Below the pieces are notes generated by a model, which was not told the DNA's origin, did not search any database, and was given only the letters and a program-made list of their open reading frames with translations. From contig JACZKP010000174.1 in assembly GCA_014860005.1 (NCBI GenBank), positions 1-21,799 of the forward strand: DNA of 21,799 bases. The letters are read 5' to 3'. Made by a program: the position numbers and the translations under genes. This DNA comes from Verrucomicrobiota bacterium (lineage in GTDB: Bacteria > Verrucomicrobiota > Verrucomicrobiae > Limisphaerales > UBA11358). Positions 8,160 to 15,876 of this stretch are shown in pieces (positions within the stretch are counted from its first letter, which is position 1; each line of letters opens with the position of its first letter).

Positions 8160-9725
8160 TTAGTTTTTCAGCTTGCGCTCCAAAATCTCGCCGACGAGCG
8201 CTGGGTTTGCCTTGCCCTTGCTCAGCTTCATGACCTGGCCTTTGAGGAAATTCAGCGCGGCGGCTTTGCCAGATTTGAAATCGCTCGCCGGGCCAGGATT
8301 CGAGGCGATGACTTCGTCGCAGAACTTTTCAATGGCGCCGGTGTCGCTGACCTGGGCCAAGCCTTTTTCCTGAACGATGGCGGCAGGTAATTTACCTGTG
8401 TCAAACATCTCAGCGAATACCTGCTGGGCGGCAGAACTGCTGATGGTTTTGTTCTCAACGAGCCCGATGAGTTCGATCAAGGCGTCAGGTTTGAATCTGA
8501 GGTTGGCGAGCGGAGATTGTAGGACAGGCGTCGCGCCTGTCTCTGACTTTTCGGCATGATTCTCTTGAATGGAGACAGGCGCGACGCCTGTCCTACGCTC
8601 ATGGGCCTCGGCCATCTTGGCGCGGAGATTGTTAATCACCCAATTGGCGACAGCCTTGGGATTCTTCGCCTGCTTTGCCATGCCTTCAAAATAATCGCCA
8701 AGCTCAAGGTTGCTCTTGAAGACTTCCGCGTCGCCAGCAGGCAGTTGGTAATCGCGCATGAAACGTTGCTTGCGCGCGAGCGGTAATTCCACCATGCGCG
8801 ACTTCACGTACGCGAGCCATTCGTCGCTTGGTGCAACCGGCATCAAATCAGGGTCGGGAAAATAGCGATAGTCGTGCGCGTGTTCCTTGGTGCGCATTTC
8901 CTCGGTGATGCCCGTCACGTCGTCCCAGCGGCGCGTGGATTGAATGAGCTTGCCGCCAGTCTTGAGCACTTCGATCTGGCGCGGGATTTCGTACTCGAGC
9001 GCGCGGCGCACGCCGGAGAAGCTGTTCATGTTCTTGATCTCAATCTTCGCGCCGAGTTCCTTTGTCCCCACGGGCCGGACGCTTATGTTCACGTCGCAGC
9101 GCACCATGCCCTTTTCCATGTCGCAATCGCTCACGCCACCCTGCATGAGAATTTCCTTGAGCGCGTTGAGATATTCGTAGGCCATGTCCGCGCTGGTGAT
9201 GTCCGGTTCGGAAACAATTTCCATGAGCGGCACGCCGGCGCGATTGAAATCCACGCCGCTATGGCGCTCGAAATGAAAACTCTTGCCCACGTCCTCCTCC
9301 AGATGCGCGCGGGTGATGCGGACGCGCAACATGGTGGCACGGGCGTCCCGCCCGTTCGAATCAACCAAACTACGAACGGGCGGGACGCCCGCGCCACCAA
9401 ATTCAAACTCCACGCAACCATTCGCCGTGGACGGCCTGTCGTACTGCGTGATCTGGTAATTCTTCGGCATGTCCGGATAGAAATAGCTCTTCCGATCGAA
9501 CTTCGCGAAGCGGGGAATTTCGCAGTTGAGCAGGTAACCGGTCAGCACCGTGAGCCGTAGCGCCTCCTCGTTGGGCACGGGCAACACGCCAGGGAGTCCC
9601 AGACAGACGGGACAGACATTCGTGTTCGGCTCGGCGCCATACTGATTGGCGCAGCCGCACCACATCTTGGATTTCGTCTTGAGCTGGACGTGCGTTTCCA
9701 GACCGATGACCGCTTCGTATTCCAT
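8160..9725 (-). CDS. gatB: aspartyl/glutamyl-tRNA(Asn/Gln) amidotransferase subunit B
   Basis: GatB is the kinase/tRNA-binding subunit of GatCAB, which converts Glu-tRNA(Gln) and Asp-tRNA(Asn) to the amidated forms in the cytoplasm. The start MEYEAVIGLETHVQL is diagnostic. The zinc-site cysteines are C23/C25 and C38/C41. DRKSYFYPDMPKNYQITQYD (77-96), RAGVPLMEIVSEPD (162-175), KIEIKNMNSFSGVRRALEYE (227-246) and HDYRYFPDPDL (284-294) are family blocks. The C-terminal YqeY-like tail domain follows from about 405. The protein is 521 residues against a usual 470-480. The excess equals two in-frame palindromic insertions, at residues 110-131 (loop before RVRITRAHLEEDVGK) and about 377-402 (linker to the tail domain). 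gatA and gatC are not in the window. The core is intact, so it is probably functional. Confidence 0.96.
   Translation of the reverse strand: MEYEAVIGLETHVQLKTKSKMWCGCANQYGAEPNTNVCPVCLGLPGVLPVPNEEALRLTVLTGYLLNCEIPRFAKFDRKSYFYPDMPKNYQITQYDRPSTANGCVEFEFGGAGVPPVRSLVDSNGRDARATMLRVRITRAHLEEDVGKSFHFERHSGVDFNRAGVPLMEIVSEPDITSADMAYEYLNALKEILMQGGVSDCDMEKGMVRCDVNISVRPVGTKELGAKIEIKNMNSFSGVRRALEYEIPRQIEVLKTGGKLIQSTRRWDDVTGITEEMRTKEHAHDYRYFPDPDLMPVAPSDEWLAYVKSRMVELPLARKQRFMRDYQLPAGDAEVFKSNLELGDYFEGMAKQAKNPKAVANWVINNLRAKMAEAHERRTGVAPVSIQENHAEKSETGATPVLQSPLANLRFKPDALIELIGLVENKTISSSAAQQVFAEMFDTGKLPAAIVQEKGLAQVSDTGAIEKFCDEVIASNPGPASDFKSGKAAALNFLKGQVMKLSKGKANPALVGEILERKLKN
8519..8596. repeat. 78-bp palindromic element inserted in gatB (type A)
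   Basis: Arms of 25 bp, 8519-8543 and 8572-8596, are perfect reverse complements around a 28-bp centre. Each arm itself contains a smaller palindrome around AGGCG/CGCCT. The unit is 78 bp, exactly 26 codons, and is translated as a hydrophilic linker (TGVAPVS ... ETGATPVL) between the central and tail domains of GatB. Confidence 0.85.
9333..9398. repeat. 66-bp palindromic element inserted in gatB (type B)
   Basis: Arms of 26 bp, 9333-9358 and 9373-9398, are reverse complements with a single mismatch around a 14-bp centre. The core is GGGCGTCCCGCCCG. The unit is 66 bp, exactly 22 codons, translated as GGAGVPPVRSL...NGRDARAT. It differs in sequence from the element at 8519-8596. Confidence 0.85.
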
Positions 9726-9742
9726 AATTGCGGGGAGAGTTT

Positions 9743-9775
9743 AACCATGGATGGACGCGGATGAACACGAATTTT
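9743..9775. repeat. short intergenic repeat fragment upstream of gatB
   Basis: The segment around ATGGATGGACGCGGATGAAC followed by ACGAATTTTT resembles a phrase I recall recurring between genes of Verrucomicrobiota and Planctomycetota (read in translation as NTNEHE or, reversed, FVFIRVHPW). Only one copy is in this window, so its repeat status is from memory. The 97-bp gap to the pilin stop also holds a GAAGCG/CGCTTC hairpin at 9795-9810 without a T-run. Confidence 0.35.
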
Positions 9776-9821
9776 TGCCCGCCGCTGCTAGGAAGAAGCG
9801 CCGCCGCTTCGCGGCCCATTT

Positions 9822-10709
9822 TCAATAGGAGTTTGCGGAGATTCGCGGCGTGCGGTATGACATCCAACGGATATCTTCATCGCCCGCCGGAGCTGAGTTG
9901 TTGTTGATATGCACGTAACTGACGCGGGTGGCCGGGCCTGTGGCCAGCGAGCCTCTCCAGTGGCGGACTTCCGTATGCCCATCGGCGAACGCAAAGGTGG
10001 CTGCTCCATTGTGGTAAGTCCCGGGCGAATCAATCCAAGTTGTCTTGTTCGGACTTAAGAAAGCCGGGTCGTTCATACTGTCGGGATGTTCCTCTATAAA
10101 CACGGCCACTTCGGCCGGCGCCGGATGGAGAAACTCGGAGATTTTCCTGGTCTGTCTATAGATCGGAGGGCCACTCGGCCCGCCGGGCTGGCCAAGCGGG
10201 ACATTTTCGCCAACGTAAGCGTTGAGCGAATAGCTGCGGACGCGTTGAAGCCAGCCCCGGGACCTTTGTTGCGAACTTAGATAGTGGTCGGCGGGGCACT
10301 TGAAGAGATTTGATGCGCCGTTGATGTACGACGCCAGCGCACCATATCTTTTATCAATCAAGAAATAGACGTTTGTGTTTTGACTACTGGTGCTCCAGTC
10401 CAGCCAGCCGCTTACCCATCCGGCCGTTCCAGTTGGACCAGGCAGGTAGGCCCCTTGGAAATTCGACACGATCCGACCGTTGTAATCCTCCGCGTACATT
10501 TGCCACGCAACGGCAAGTTGTTTCAAGTTGTGCTGGCAACGGGCGGTTCTCGATTGGGGCTGGCTTCTGCCCAGCACCGGTAACATCGTTAGCGCCAGAA
10601 TCGCCAGCACACCAACCACCACCAGCAACTCGGTCAGAGTGAAGGCAGCCAAAGCCTCCCGAAATGTTTGTGCCGTGCGCTCCTTCGTTCTCATGGTCAG
10701 GTGGTTCAA
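9822..10709 (-). CDS. prepilin-like protein with H-X9-DG motif (second of pair)
   Basis: A 295-residue type IV pilin/pseudopilin-like protein. The N-terminal methylation segment FTLTELLVVVGVLAILALTM spans 23-42 with Phe+1 and Glu+5 conserved. Position -1 is Ala rather than Gly, as is frequent in this phylum. The globular part has Cys 58 and FKCPADHYLS (136-145), then the H-X9-DG motif (His 233, Asp 243, Gly 244) found in prepilin-processing-associated proteins of Planctomycetota and Verrucomicrobiota. Met 6 is an alternative start. It begins 47 bp after the stop of a close paralogue on the same strand and ends before gatB. Expected location is the inner membrane or a pseudopilus; the specific role is unknown. 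Confidence 0.88.
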   Translation of the reverse strand: MNHLTMRTKERTAQTFREALAAFTLTELLVVVGVLAILALTMLPVLGRSQPQSRTARCQHNLKQLAVAWQMYAEDYNGRIVSNFQGAYLPGPTGTAGWVSGWLDWSTSSQNTNVYFLIDKRYGALASYINGASNLFKCPADHYLSSQQRSRGWLQRVRSYSLNAYVGENVPLGQPGGPSGPPIYRQTRKISEFLHPAPAEVAVFIEEHPDSMNDPAFLSPNKTTWIDSPGTYHNGAATFAFADGHTEVRHWRGSLATGPATRVSYVHINNNSAPAGDEDIRWMSYRTPRISANSY

Positions 10710-10756
10710 GTAATTTCAACGTGGCGCGGACTCACTCCCGCGGATTCGGGCGTAAT

Positions 10757-11605
10757 TCAGTAAAGCACCGCCATGCGATTCATCAGCCATTGGTAATCGT
10801 CGCGTCCGGCCGCATCCAATGTTCTCGGCAGATAACTAAACCTGACCGGCACCGTTGTTGTCAGACTTTTCCATTGATGGACTTCTGTGTGTCCATCCGC
10901 AAACGAAAGACCGACGGCGCCATTGTGAAAAGAGCCCGGAATGTCACTCCACTGACTTGGTGACGGAAGCGGACTGTTTAGGAACAGTCCCTCGTTGATC
11001 GAGTCCGGATGTTCCTCAAGTATCACGAAAAAACTGTCAGGTTTGCGCACCTCGGTGACTTTAAGCCACTGTCTGTGGCTCGGATAAAACATGTTGCGCC
11101 CGGAAGCCCACGCATCGTTTGAATTGGGAGTGAACGGTCCAAAAAAGCCATTCATGGCAAAACTACGTGTGCGTTCGGTAAAGCCCGCGGCGCGTTGAGC
11201 CAGGCTCAGGTAATTGTCCGCCGGGCACTTGTAAACGTGCGTCACCTCCCGCAGATATGCCGCCAGTGGACCAATCTTCAGCAGCGCTGCATTGGTGATC
11301 TTCGGGTCAGTGGTCCAACTCATGACGTTGTTGACCCAGTTGTTGTTAAGCCCGCCGATCGTCTCAGCAACGCCGAAGTTGTTGATCGTTTTCTGCAGGT
11401 TGTCTTCGGCGTACATCCGCCAGGCACCGGTCAATTGCCTCAAATTATTCTGACATTGCGCGGTCTTCACGTTAAGTTGGGTTCTGGCAATGGCGGGCAG
11501 GAGTGTGAGCACCAGAATCCCGAGAACGCCTAGTACGACAAGCAACTCCGTCAGCGTGAAAGCGGTCGAAGAAATCTGACTGGGTTTCATGGTTGAGCGA
11601 TTCAT
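10757..11605 (-). CDS. prepilin-like protein with H-X9-DG motif (first of pair)
   Basis: A 282-residue paralogue of the next downstream gene, sharing the FTLTELLVVLGVLGILVLTL segment (16-35), Cys 51, AWRMYAED (61-68), YKCPADNYLSLAQR (125-138), an EEHPDS motif (198-203) and H-X9-DG (His 227, Asp 237, Gly 238). Position -1 of the cleavage site is Ala. Its ATG overlaps the TGA of the upstream propeller gene as ATGA, so translational coupling is likely and the start is well fixed. The tandem pair looks like a local duplication that has since diverged through the middle, with the N-terminal helix and motif blocks retained. Likely a minor pseudopilin or a type II secretion-like surface component; this is inference from family. 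Confidence 0.9.
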   Translation of the reverse strand: MNRSTMKPSQISSTAFTLTELLVVLGVLGILVLTLLPAIARTQLNVKTAQCQNNLRQLTGAWRMYAEDNLQKTINNFGVAETIGGLNNNWVNNVMSWTTDPKITNAALLKIGPLAAYLREVTHVYKCPADNYLSLAQRAAGFTERTRSFAMNGFFGPFTPNSNDAWASGRNMFYPSHRQWLKVTEVRKPDSFFVILEEHPDSINEGLFLNSPLPSPSQWSDIPGSFHNGAVGLSFADGHTEVHQWKSLTTTVPVRFSYLPRTLDAAGRDDYQWLMNRMAVLY

Positions 11606-14600
11606 TCAGTTACGACGCGGTAAAATCTCTGGCCGGCGGCCGGCGCAAGGTCCGTCAGGAAACCCGTGTTGCCCACGATTGTCACCGTGCCCGTGACGTC
11701 CTGCCAGGTCGGATCGTCCAGGTTGTCTTTGTATTGCACGCGGTAGGTTTGACCGGGAAAGGCCGGCCAACTGATTGTTGAACCTTCGCTGGTCGTGTTT
11801 CCGGGGACGATGGTGGCGTACAAGAGACCGAAGGCGAACAGATCGCTGCTGGAGTTGAAATCCTGCGCCACCAGGTCCGAGGCCCAGCTTTGGAACAGAA
11901 GCACCCGCCCGTTGCCGCTGAACACGGGTGCGAGCGAGCGGGCGTCCGCGCTCGAGTTCCCGGACCGGCTCTGGCTGAGCAGGGTGTTGATGCGGGTCTG
12001 CCGGTCATAGAGGAAAATGTCCGGCAGGCCGTTGATGTCATTGGGCACAAGGTTCGTCGCGGAACTGCGATAGGAAACAAACCGGCCATCAGCACTGATG
12101 TCTGGCCAGTCCGACGCGCCACCCAGCGCCGCCGTGCCGTCGGCGCTGTGGCTTACCAGCAGATGATCGCCCGTCTGGAAGTCGTAGAGGTAAATGTCGT
12201 AGGTGCCGTTGGTGTCCGCCGAAGCCTTCGCCGCCGTGGTCGTGTAAGCCAGAATGCGCTCGTCACTGCTGAAACGCAAGCCGGGATGCGAACCGAAAAG
12301 GCCGGTGGTAATCACCCAGTTAGTGTTCGCCAGCCGGTCAGTGGCCGACAATCCGCTCGTGGAAATGTACACCAAGCGCTTTCCAGTTGGACTGGTCGCC
12401 AGGGATGACAAGCCGGTGGCCGAATTGGTGTGAACGCGCGTGGCCGTCTGCGAGTCCCAGACGAACACACTTCCCGATTGACCGCCAAACGCCACGAAGC
12501 TTCCATCGGGCGTCATGACCGGAACGCGGGCGCCGCTGGTCGTCACGGCATGGGTGACGCCGGATTGCAGGTCGCGCACGAAAGCGTTTTCGTTACTGAA
12601 TGTTCCCGGTGCAAGGTTGGTTGCCCGGCTGAGAAAGAGAACATACCTTCCATCGGCGCTGATTGTGGGCGTGTGCGAATCTTGATTGCCGGGGCTGATT
12701 CCCTCGGTGTTGACGCTGACAAGCATCGTCGTGCCGGTCTGCAAATCCCGGATAAAAACGTCCTGGGCGTTGTTCGTGTCGTTGCCGACCAGGTTCGGGG
12801 CGCTGCTACCGAACACGACGTAACGGCCATCACCGCTGATCGCGGGATCAGATGAAAGCCCGTTCCCAGGCGCGTGACCGTCGGCCGCAACACTCACCAG
12901 CAGGTTTGTGCCTGCCAGCAGGTCGCGCACGAAAACATCACGGAATTGATTGGTATCGTTGGCCACAAGGTTGTCGGCCTCGCTGGAGAACGCAATCCGG
13001 TAGCCGTCCGCGCTGGCGGAAAAGGCGGACAGGGTGCTGAGTGCGTTCGGTGTAACTGTTGCCAGGTCAGGGTGACGGGCGGAAATCAGTTGGCTGAAGG
13101 TCGTTTCGAGATCGCGCACAAAAATGTCGGTCGAGCGATTCCGATCGTGCTCCACCAGATTCGCGTCGGCGCACTCGTAGGTCACGAAGCGGCCATCCGC
13201 ACTCAGCCGGGGTGCCGTTGCCGGACTGATGCCCGCGCCGAATCCATTTCGATCCTCATCCACAAGTTTCGTCGTGCCTGACTGGAGGTCGCGCACATAA
13301 AGGTGGTATTCACCGGTCAGCGTGTTGGTCGTTAAATTCGTCGCGCTGCTGAGAAACGCGACAAATCGTCCGGTCGGGTCCAGCAGCGGCCATTGGCAGA
13401 TTGAATTGGTCGGGACGGTATTGCTCAACGTCCCGCTGGCGAGGGTCGTTGTGCCGGATTCCGCGTCCCAGACCAGAATGCACGTGGTCCTTCCTGTCGT
13501 GCCATTGGTATTCGCCACGAAAGCGATGAATCGGCCATCTGTGCTCATATCCAGACTCCGCATATCCTCGGGCGCGCCGGCATGCACCGTTGCATTGGTA
13601 TGCACCACTTCGGCAAGCCCGCTGGTTTGGCTGTAGCGCAGTACCAGGCCGCGGTTGGCCGTGGTGGAAGGCGGCCACGGACTGACCGCGAAGGCGACGA
13701 ACTGGCCGTCGTCGCTGATCGCGTGGTTATAGGAAACCACGTTTGTTCCGAGTTGGGCTGCTTGCGCCGCGGCGCGTGCTCCTTCACTGACCCAGGTCGT
13801 GGTGCCATTGACGAGGTCGCGAATATAAATCTCGCTGGAATTCGTCGCTCCAGATACGAGATTCGTGGCAGTGCTGTAGAACGCAACATAACGGCCATCC
13901 GGCGTAATGGCGGGTGCTTCTGATGCACTTATGGGCAGAAGGCTTGCCTGTCGTAACCTTGCCCCTTCACTGACCAGCGTGGTTACGCCGGTCTGCAAAT
14001 TGCGGACAAACACGTCGGGGATATTGTTCGTGTCATCCTCGACGAGGTTGTTCGCTGCGCTGACGAAGGCTACATAACGCCCGTCAGGCGTCATCACCGA
14101 ACCCCGGCAGGCGCCGTTGCCGAATCCGCCATTCGTGCTCGCGCTAATCAAGGTGGTCGTCTCATTAACCAAATCGCGCAGGAACACATCGGTTGCGTTG
14201 TTTGTGTCGCCCGGCACCAAATCGCTGGCACGGCTTTCGAAGAGGGCGAATTGACCATTGGTCGAGATGGCTGCCGGGAGGGAATCGCCATTTCCTCCCG
14301 CCACGCCCGTAAGGTTGACACTGACCAGCCTGGTGGTGTCGTTGGTGCGGTCGCGCAGGAAAACGTTGAGCCGTGCGGGAAAGGAAGGTGGGATCGGGGA
14401 GTTTTTGGTCGCCAACAGCAGATTATTCGCGGTGCTGGCGAACAAGACATAGCGTCCGTCGGCGCTGAGGATTGGCACCATCGAATCGCCGTTACCGCCG
14501 GCGGGTGGTGCCAAGCTGGAGTCTCGAAGACTGACAGGTTGAACGGACGCAAGGGTCTCACAGTGAGCCAGCAGAATGGCGACGATCAACACTCTCCACA

Positions 14601-14694
14601 CGCCTCTCCACACTCGGAGCACCGCCGGCCATGAATCAGTATTACAGTTGCCGGTTCTTGTCTTCATGTCGCACCCTTGTTTTGCGTTTTTCAT
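11602..14694 (-). CDS. large secreted PD40/TolB-like beta-propeller protein
   Basis: A 1030-residue exported protein. A basic N-terminus and hydrophobic segment VLIVAILLAHCETLASVQ (about 35-52) form the signal peptide; Met 10 is an alternative start. I count about 16 blade-like repeats of some 55-60 residues with the pattern S/T-x-DGRYVAFxSxAxNLVxxDTN...DVFVRDLxTGxTxLVS. This is the PD40/WD40-like pattern of TolB-type propellers and could make two eight-bladed or differently split propellers. The final 70 residues (TYRVQYKDNLDDPTWQDVTG to QRFYRVVTE) are a beta-sandwich-like tail shared with two other secreted genes here. It is followed with ATGA overlap by the prepilin pair, so it probably belongs to the same surface system. 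No catalytic motif was recognised; ligand unknown. Confidence 0.85.
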   Translation of the reverse strand: MKNAKQGCDMKTRTGNCNTDSWPAVLRVWRGVWRVLIVAILLAHCETLASVQPVSLRDSSLAPPAGGNGDSMVPILSADGRYVLFASTANNLLLATKNSPIPPSFPARLNVFLRDRTNDTTRLVSVNLTGVAGGNGDSLPAAISTNGQFALFESRASDLVPGDTNNATDVFLRDLVNETTTLISASTNGGFGNGACRGSVMTPDGRYVAFVSAANNLVEDDTNNIPDVFVRNLQTGVTTLVSEGARLRQASLLPISASEAPAITPDGRYVAFYSTATNLVSGATNSSEIYIRDLVNGTTTWVSEGARAAAQAAQLGTNVVSYNHAISDDGQFVAFAVSPWPPSTTANRGLVLRYSQTSGLAEVVHTNATVHAGAPEDMRSLDMSTDGRFIAFVANTNGTTGRTTCILVWDAESGTTTLASGTLSNTVPTNSICQWPLLDPTGRFVAFLSSATNLTTNTLTGEYHLYVRDLQSGTTKLVDEDRNGFGAGISPATAPRLSADGRFVTYECADANLVEHDRNRSTDIFVRDLETTFSQLISARHPDLATVTPNALSTLSAFSASADGYRIAFSSEADNLVANDTNQFRDVFVRDLLAGTNLLVSVAADGHAPGNGLSSDPAISGDGRYVVFGSSAPNLVGNDTNNAQDVFIRDLQTGTTMLVSVNTEGISPGNQDSHTPTISADGRYVLFLSRATNLAPGTFSNENAFVRDLQSGVTHAVTTSGARVPVMTPDGSFVAFGGQSGSVFVWDSQTATRVHTNSATGLSSLATSPTGKRLVYISTSGLSATDRLANTNWVITTGLFGSHPGLRFSSDERILAYTTTAAKASADTNGTYDIYLYDFQTGDHLLVSHSADGTAALGGASDWPDISADGRFVSYRSSATNLVPNDINGLPDIFLYDRQTRINTLLSQSRSGNSSADARSLAPVFSGNGRVLLFQSWASDLVAQDFNSSSDLFAFGLLYATIVPGNTTSEGSTISWPAFPGQTYRVQYKDNLDDPTWQDVTGTVTIVGNTGFLTDLAPAAGQRFYRVVTE

Positions 14695-14795
14695 GCGCGA
14701 GAAGCGGATTCACAGTTTCCCACCGACCCTCTCACTACCTACTGCTCGTTCGCCGCGCCTGGATTCTTTCAAAAAGACCTGATGTTTTACCAGAA

Positions 14796-14824
14796 ATTTT
14801 ATCCCAAGGCGGCAAATGCCCCAA
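14796..14824 (-). promoter_or_regulatory. weak sigma-70-like promoter candidate for propeller gene
   Basis: On the minus strand TTGGGG (14824-14819) and TAAAAT (14801-14796) are separated by 17 bp, about 100 bp upstream of the ATG at 14694. The -35 matches consensus at only half its positions. It lies in the 151-bp gap after the kinase gene and could let the propeller-pilin block be transcribed separately. An ECF-type promoter could not be recognised by eye. Confidence 0.25.
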
Positions 14825-14845
14825 AAGCCTGCCCCATAGCTCCTT

Positions 14846-15829
14846 CTATTGTCCTGTTTTCAGGAGGTGGAAGATCCGCCACAGGAGGCCACCTACCACA
14901 CCTGCGGCGGCTAGAGCGCCGATCACGCCGATAATTGTCATCCATCGTTGCTGGGCTCTGAGCTTTCGCGACTTCCGAACGCCGAACTGAAATCCTAAGA
15001 GGGCAGCCATCAACTGTTCGGCGCTCTTGAAGCGCCTGAGTGGATTCGCGCGACAAGCCTTCAAGATGATCCTGTTGAACTGGATGAGGTTCTGGTCCTC
15101 GACGCTCTTTCCCAAATCCGCCGGCAAAGCGGGGTATTGGAGGCGATCCATCCCGGTGCTGATTTCGTAGAGCACCTTGCCAAAGGAATAGATGTCAGCT
15201 TGCACCGTGCCCGGCCCTTCGGGTGGAATGAATCCATCCGTCCCGACGTACGCCTTGTCATGCAACCCCGTCACCAAACCAATGTCCGCGAGTTTGGGAA
15301 AACCATTCACGAAGATGATGTTGGATGGTTTGATATCCCGATGAAGCAATCCCCGTCCATGCAGGAACCCCAAGGCAGAAGCCAGGGCGGCTCCCAGGCG
15401 AATACATTCGGCCACCGGCAACCGTTCCCGTTGGGTCAGGTCGTGCGCCAAAGTCCGTGGTTTGTATTCGCGTGGATCAACGAGTTGGCCGGTCTGGGCG
15501 TCGTCGGCCAGTTCCATGACGTAATAGAAGTAATCATCCTCCCCGCCCAGGCCCACTTGCAGAATATCCACCAGGCCGTCGTGCAACCGGGACACCGGCT
15601 CGAATTGCCGGATGCCGTTGAACTCACGGTCAAAGGGCCGCCGGTGTTTGAAGGTGCTGGCTCGGACAATTTTAATGGCACGGTACGAGCCGAGAACATT
15701 GCGGGCCAGCCAGACCTCCCCGGCGCTGCCCTTGCCGATCAGCCGAATAAGTTCATGATCCGAAACCTGAATCATAAGCGGCTCATCAATTGGCGCGCAC
15801 GCTGGTGCTGGGCTTTGTAGTGGTTGCAT
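14846..15829 (-). CDS. Ser/Thr protein kinase with C-terminal membrane anchor
   Basis: A 327-residue Hanks-type kinase. Seen are the glycine loop IGKGSAGEVW (31-40), catalytic Lys 53 in AIKIV, the catalytic loop HRDIKPSN (163-170) and DIG (182-184) instead of DFG. The activation-segment end is PPE (202-204) instead of APE, and YSFGKVLYEISTG follows. The kinase domain ends near 280. A single transmembrane helix (MTIIGVIGALAAAGVVGGLL, about 295-314) and a very short tail follow, so almost no extracytoplasmic part exists. Met 19, immediately before the kinase fold, is an alternative start. It lies 47 bp after the sigma-factor gene and is probably co-transcribed. Catalytic residues are present, so activity is likely despite the altered motifs. 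The substrate is unknown; the adjacent sigma factor is the obvious candidate. Confidence 0.9.
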   Translation of the reverse strand: MQPLQSPAPACAPIDEPLMIQVSDHELIRLIGKGSAGEVWLARNVLGSYRAIKIVRASTFKHRRPFDREFNGIRQFEPVSRLHDGLVDILQVGLGGEDDYFYYVMELADDAQTGQLVDPREYKPRTLAHDLTQRERLPVAECIRLGAALASALGFLHGRGLLHRDIKPSNIIFVNGFPKLADIGLVTGLHDKAYVGTDGFIPPEGPGTVQADIYSFGKVLYEISTGMDRLQYPALPADLGKSVEDQNLIQFNRIILKACRANPLRRFKSAEQLMAALLGFQFGVRKSRKLRAQQRWMTIIGVIGALAAAGVVGGLLWRIFHLLKTGQ

Positions 15830-15876
15830 GGCGATTTGATGATGATGCCATACGCTTCAGCATGCGGGCCTCCACC

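Noticed and set aside
11602..14694. Internal repeats as a CRISPR-like or satellite array
   Set aside because: The repetition is at protein level (propeller blades) with variable DNA and irregular spacing, not identical repeats with unique spacers.
14852..14865. TCCTG-TTTT-CAGGA hairpin as a terminator for the second kinase
   Set aside because: It lies within the last codons of the gene, the stem is only 5 bp and no T-run follows on the coding strand.
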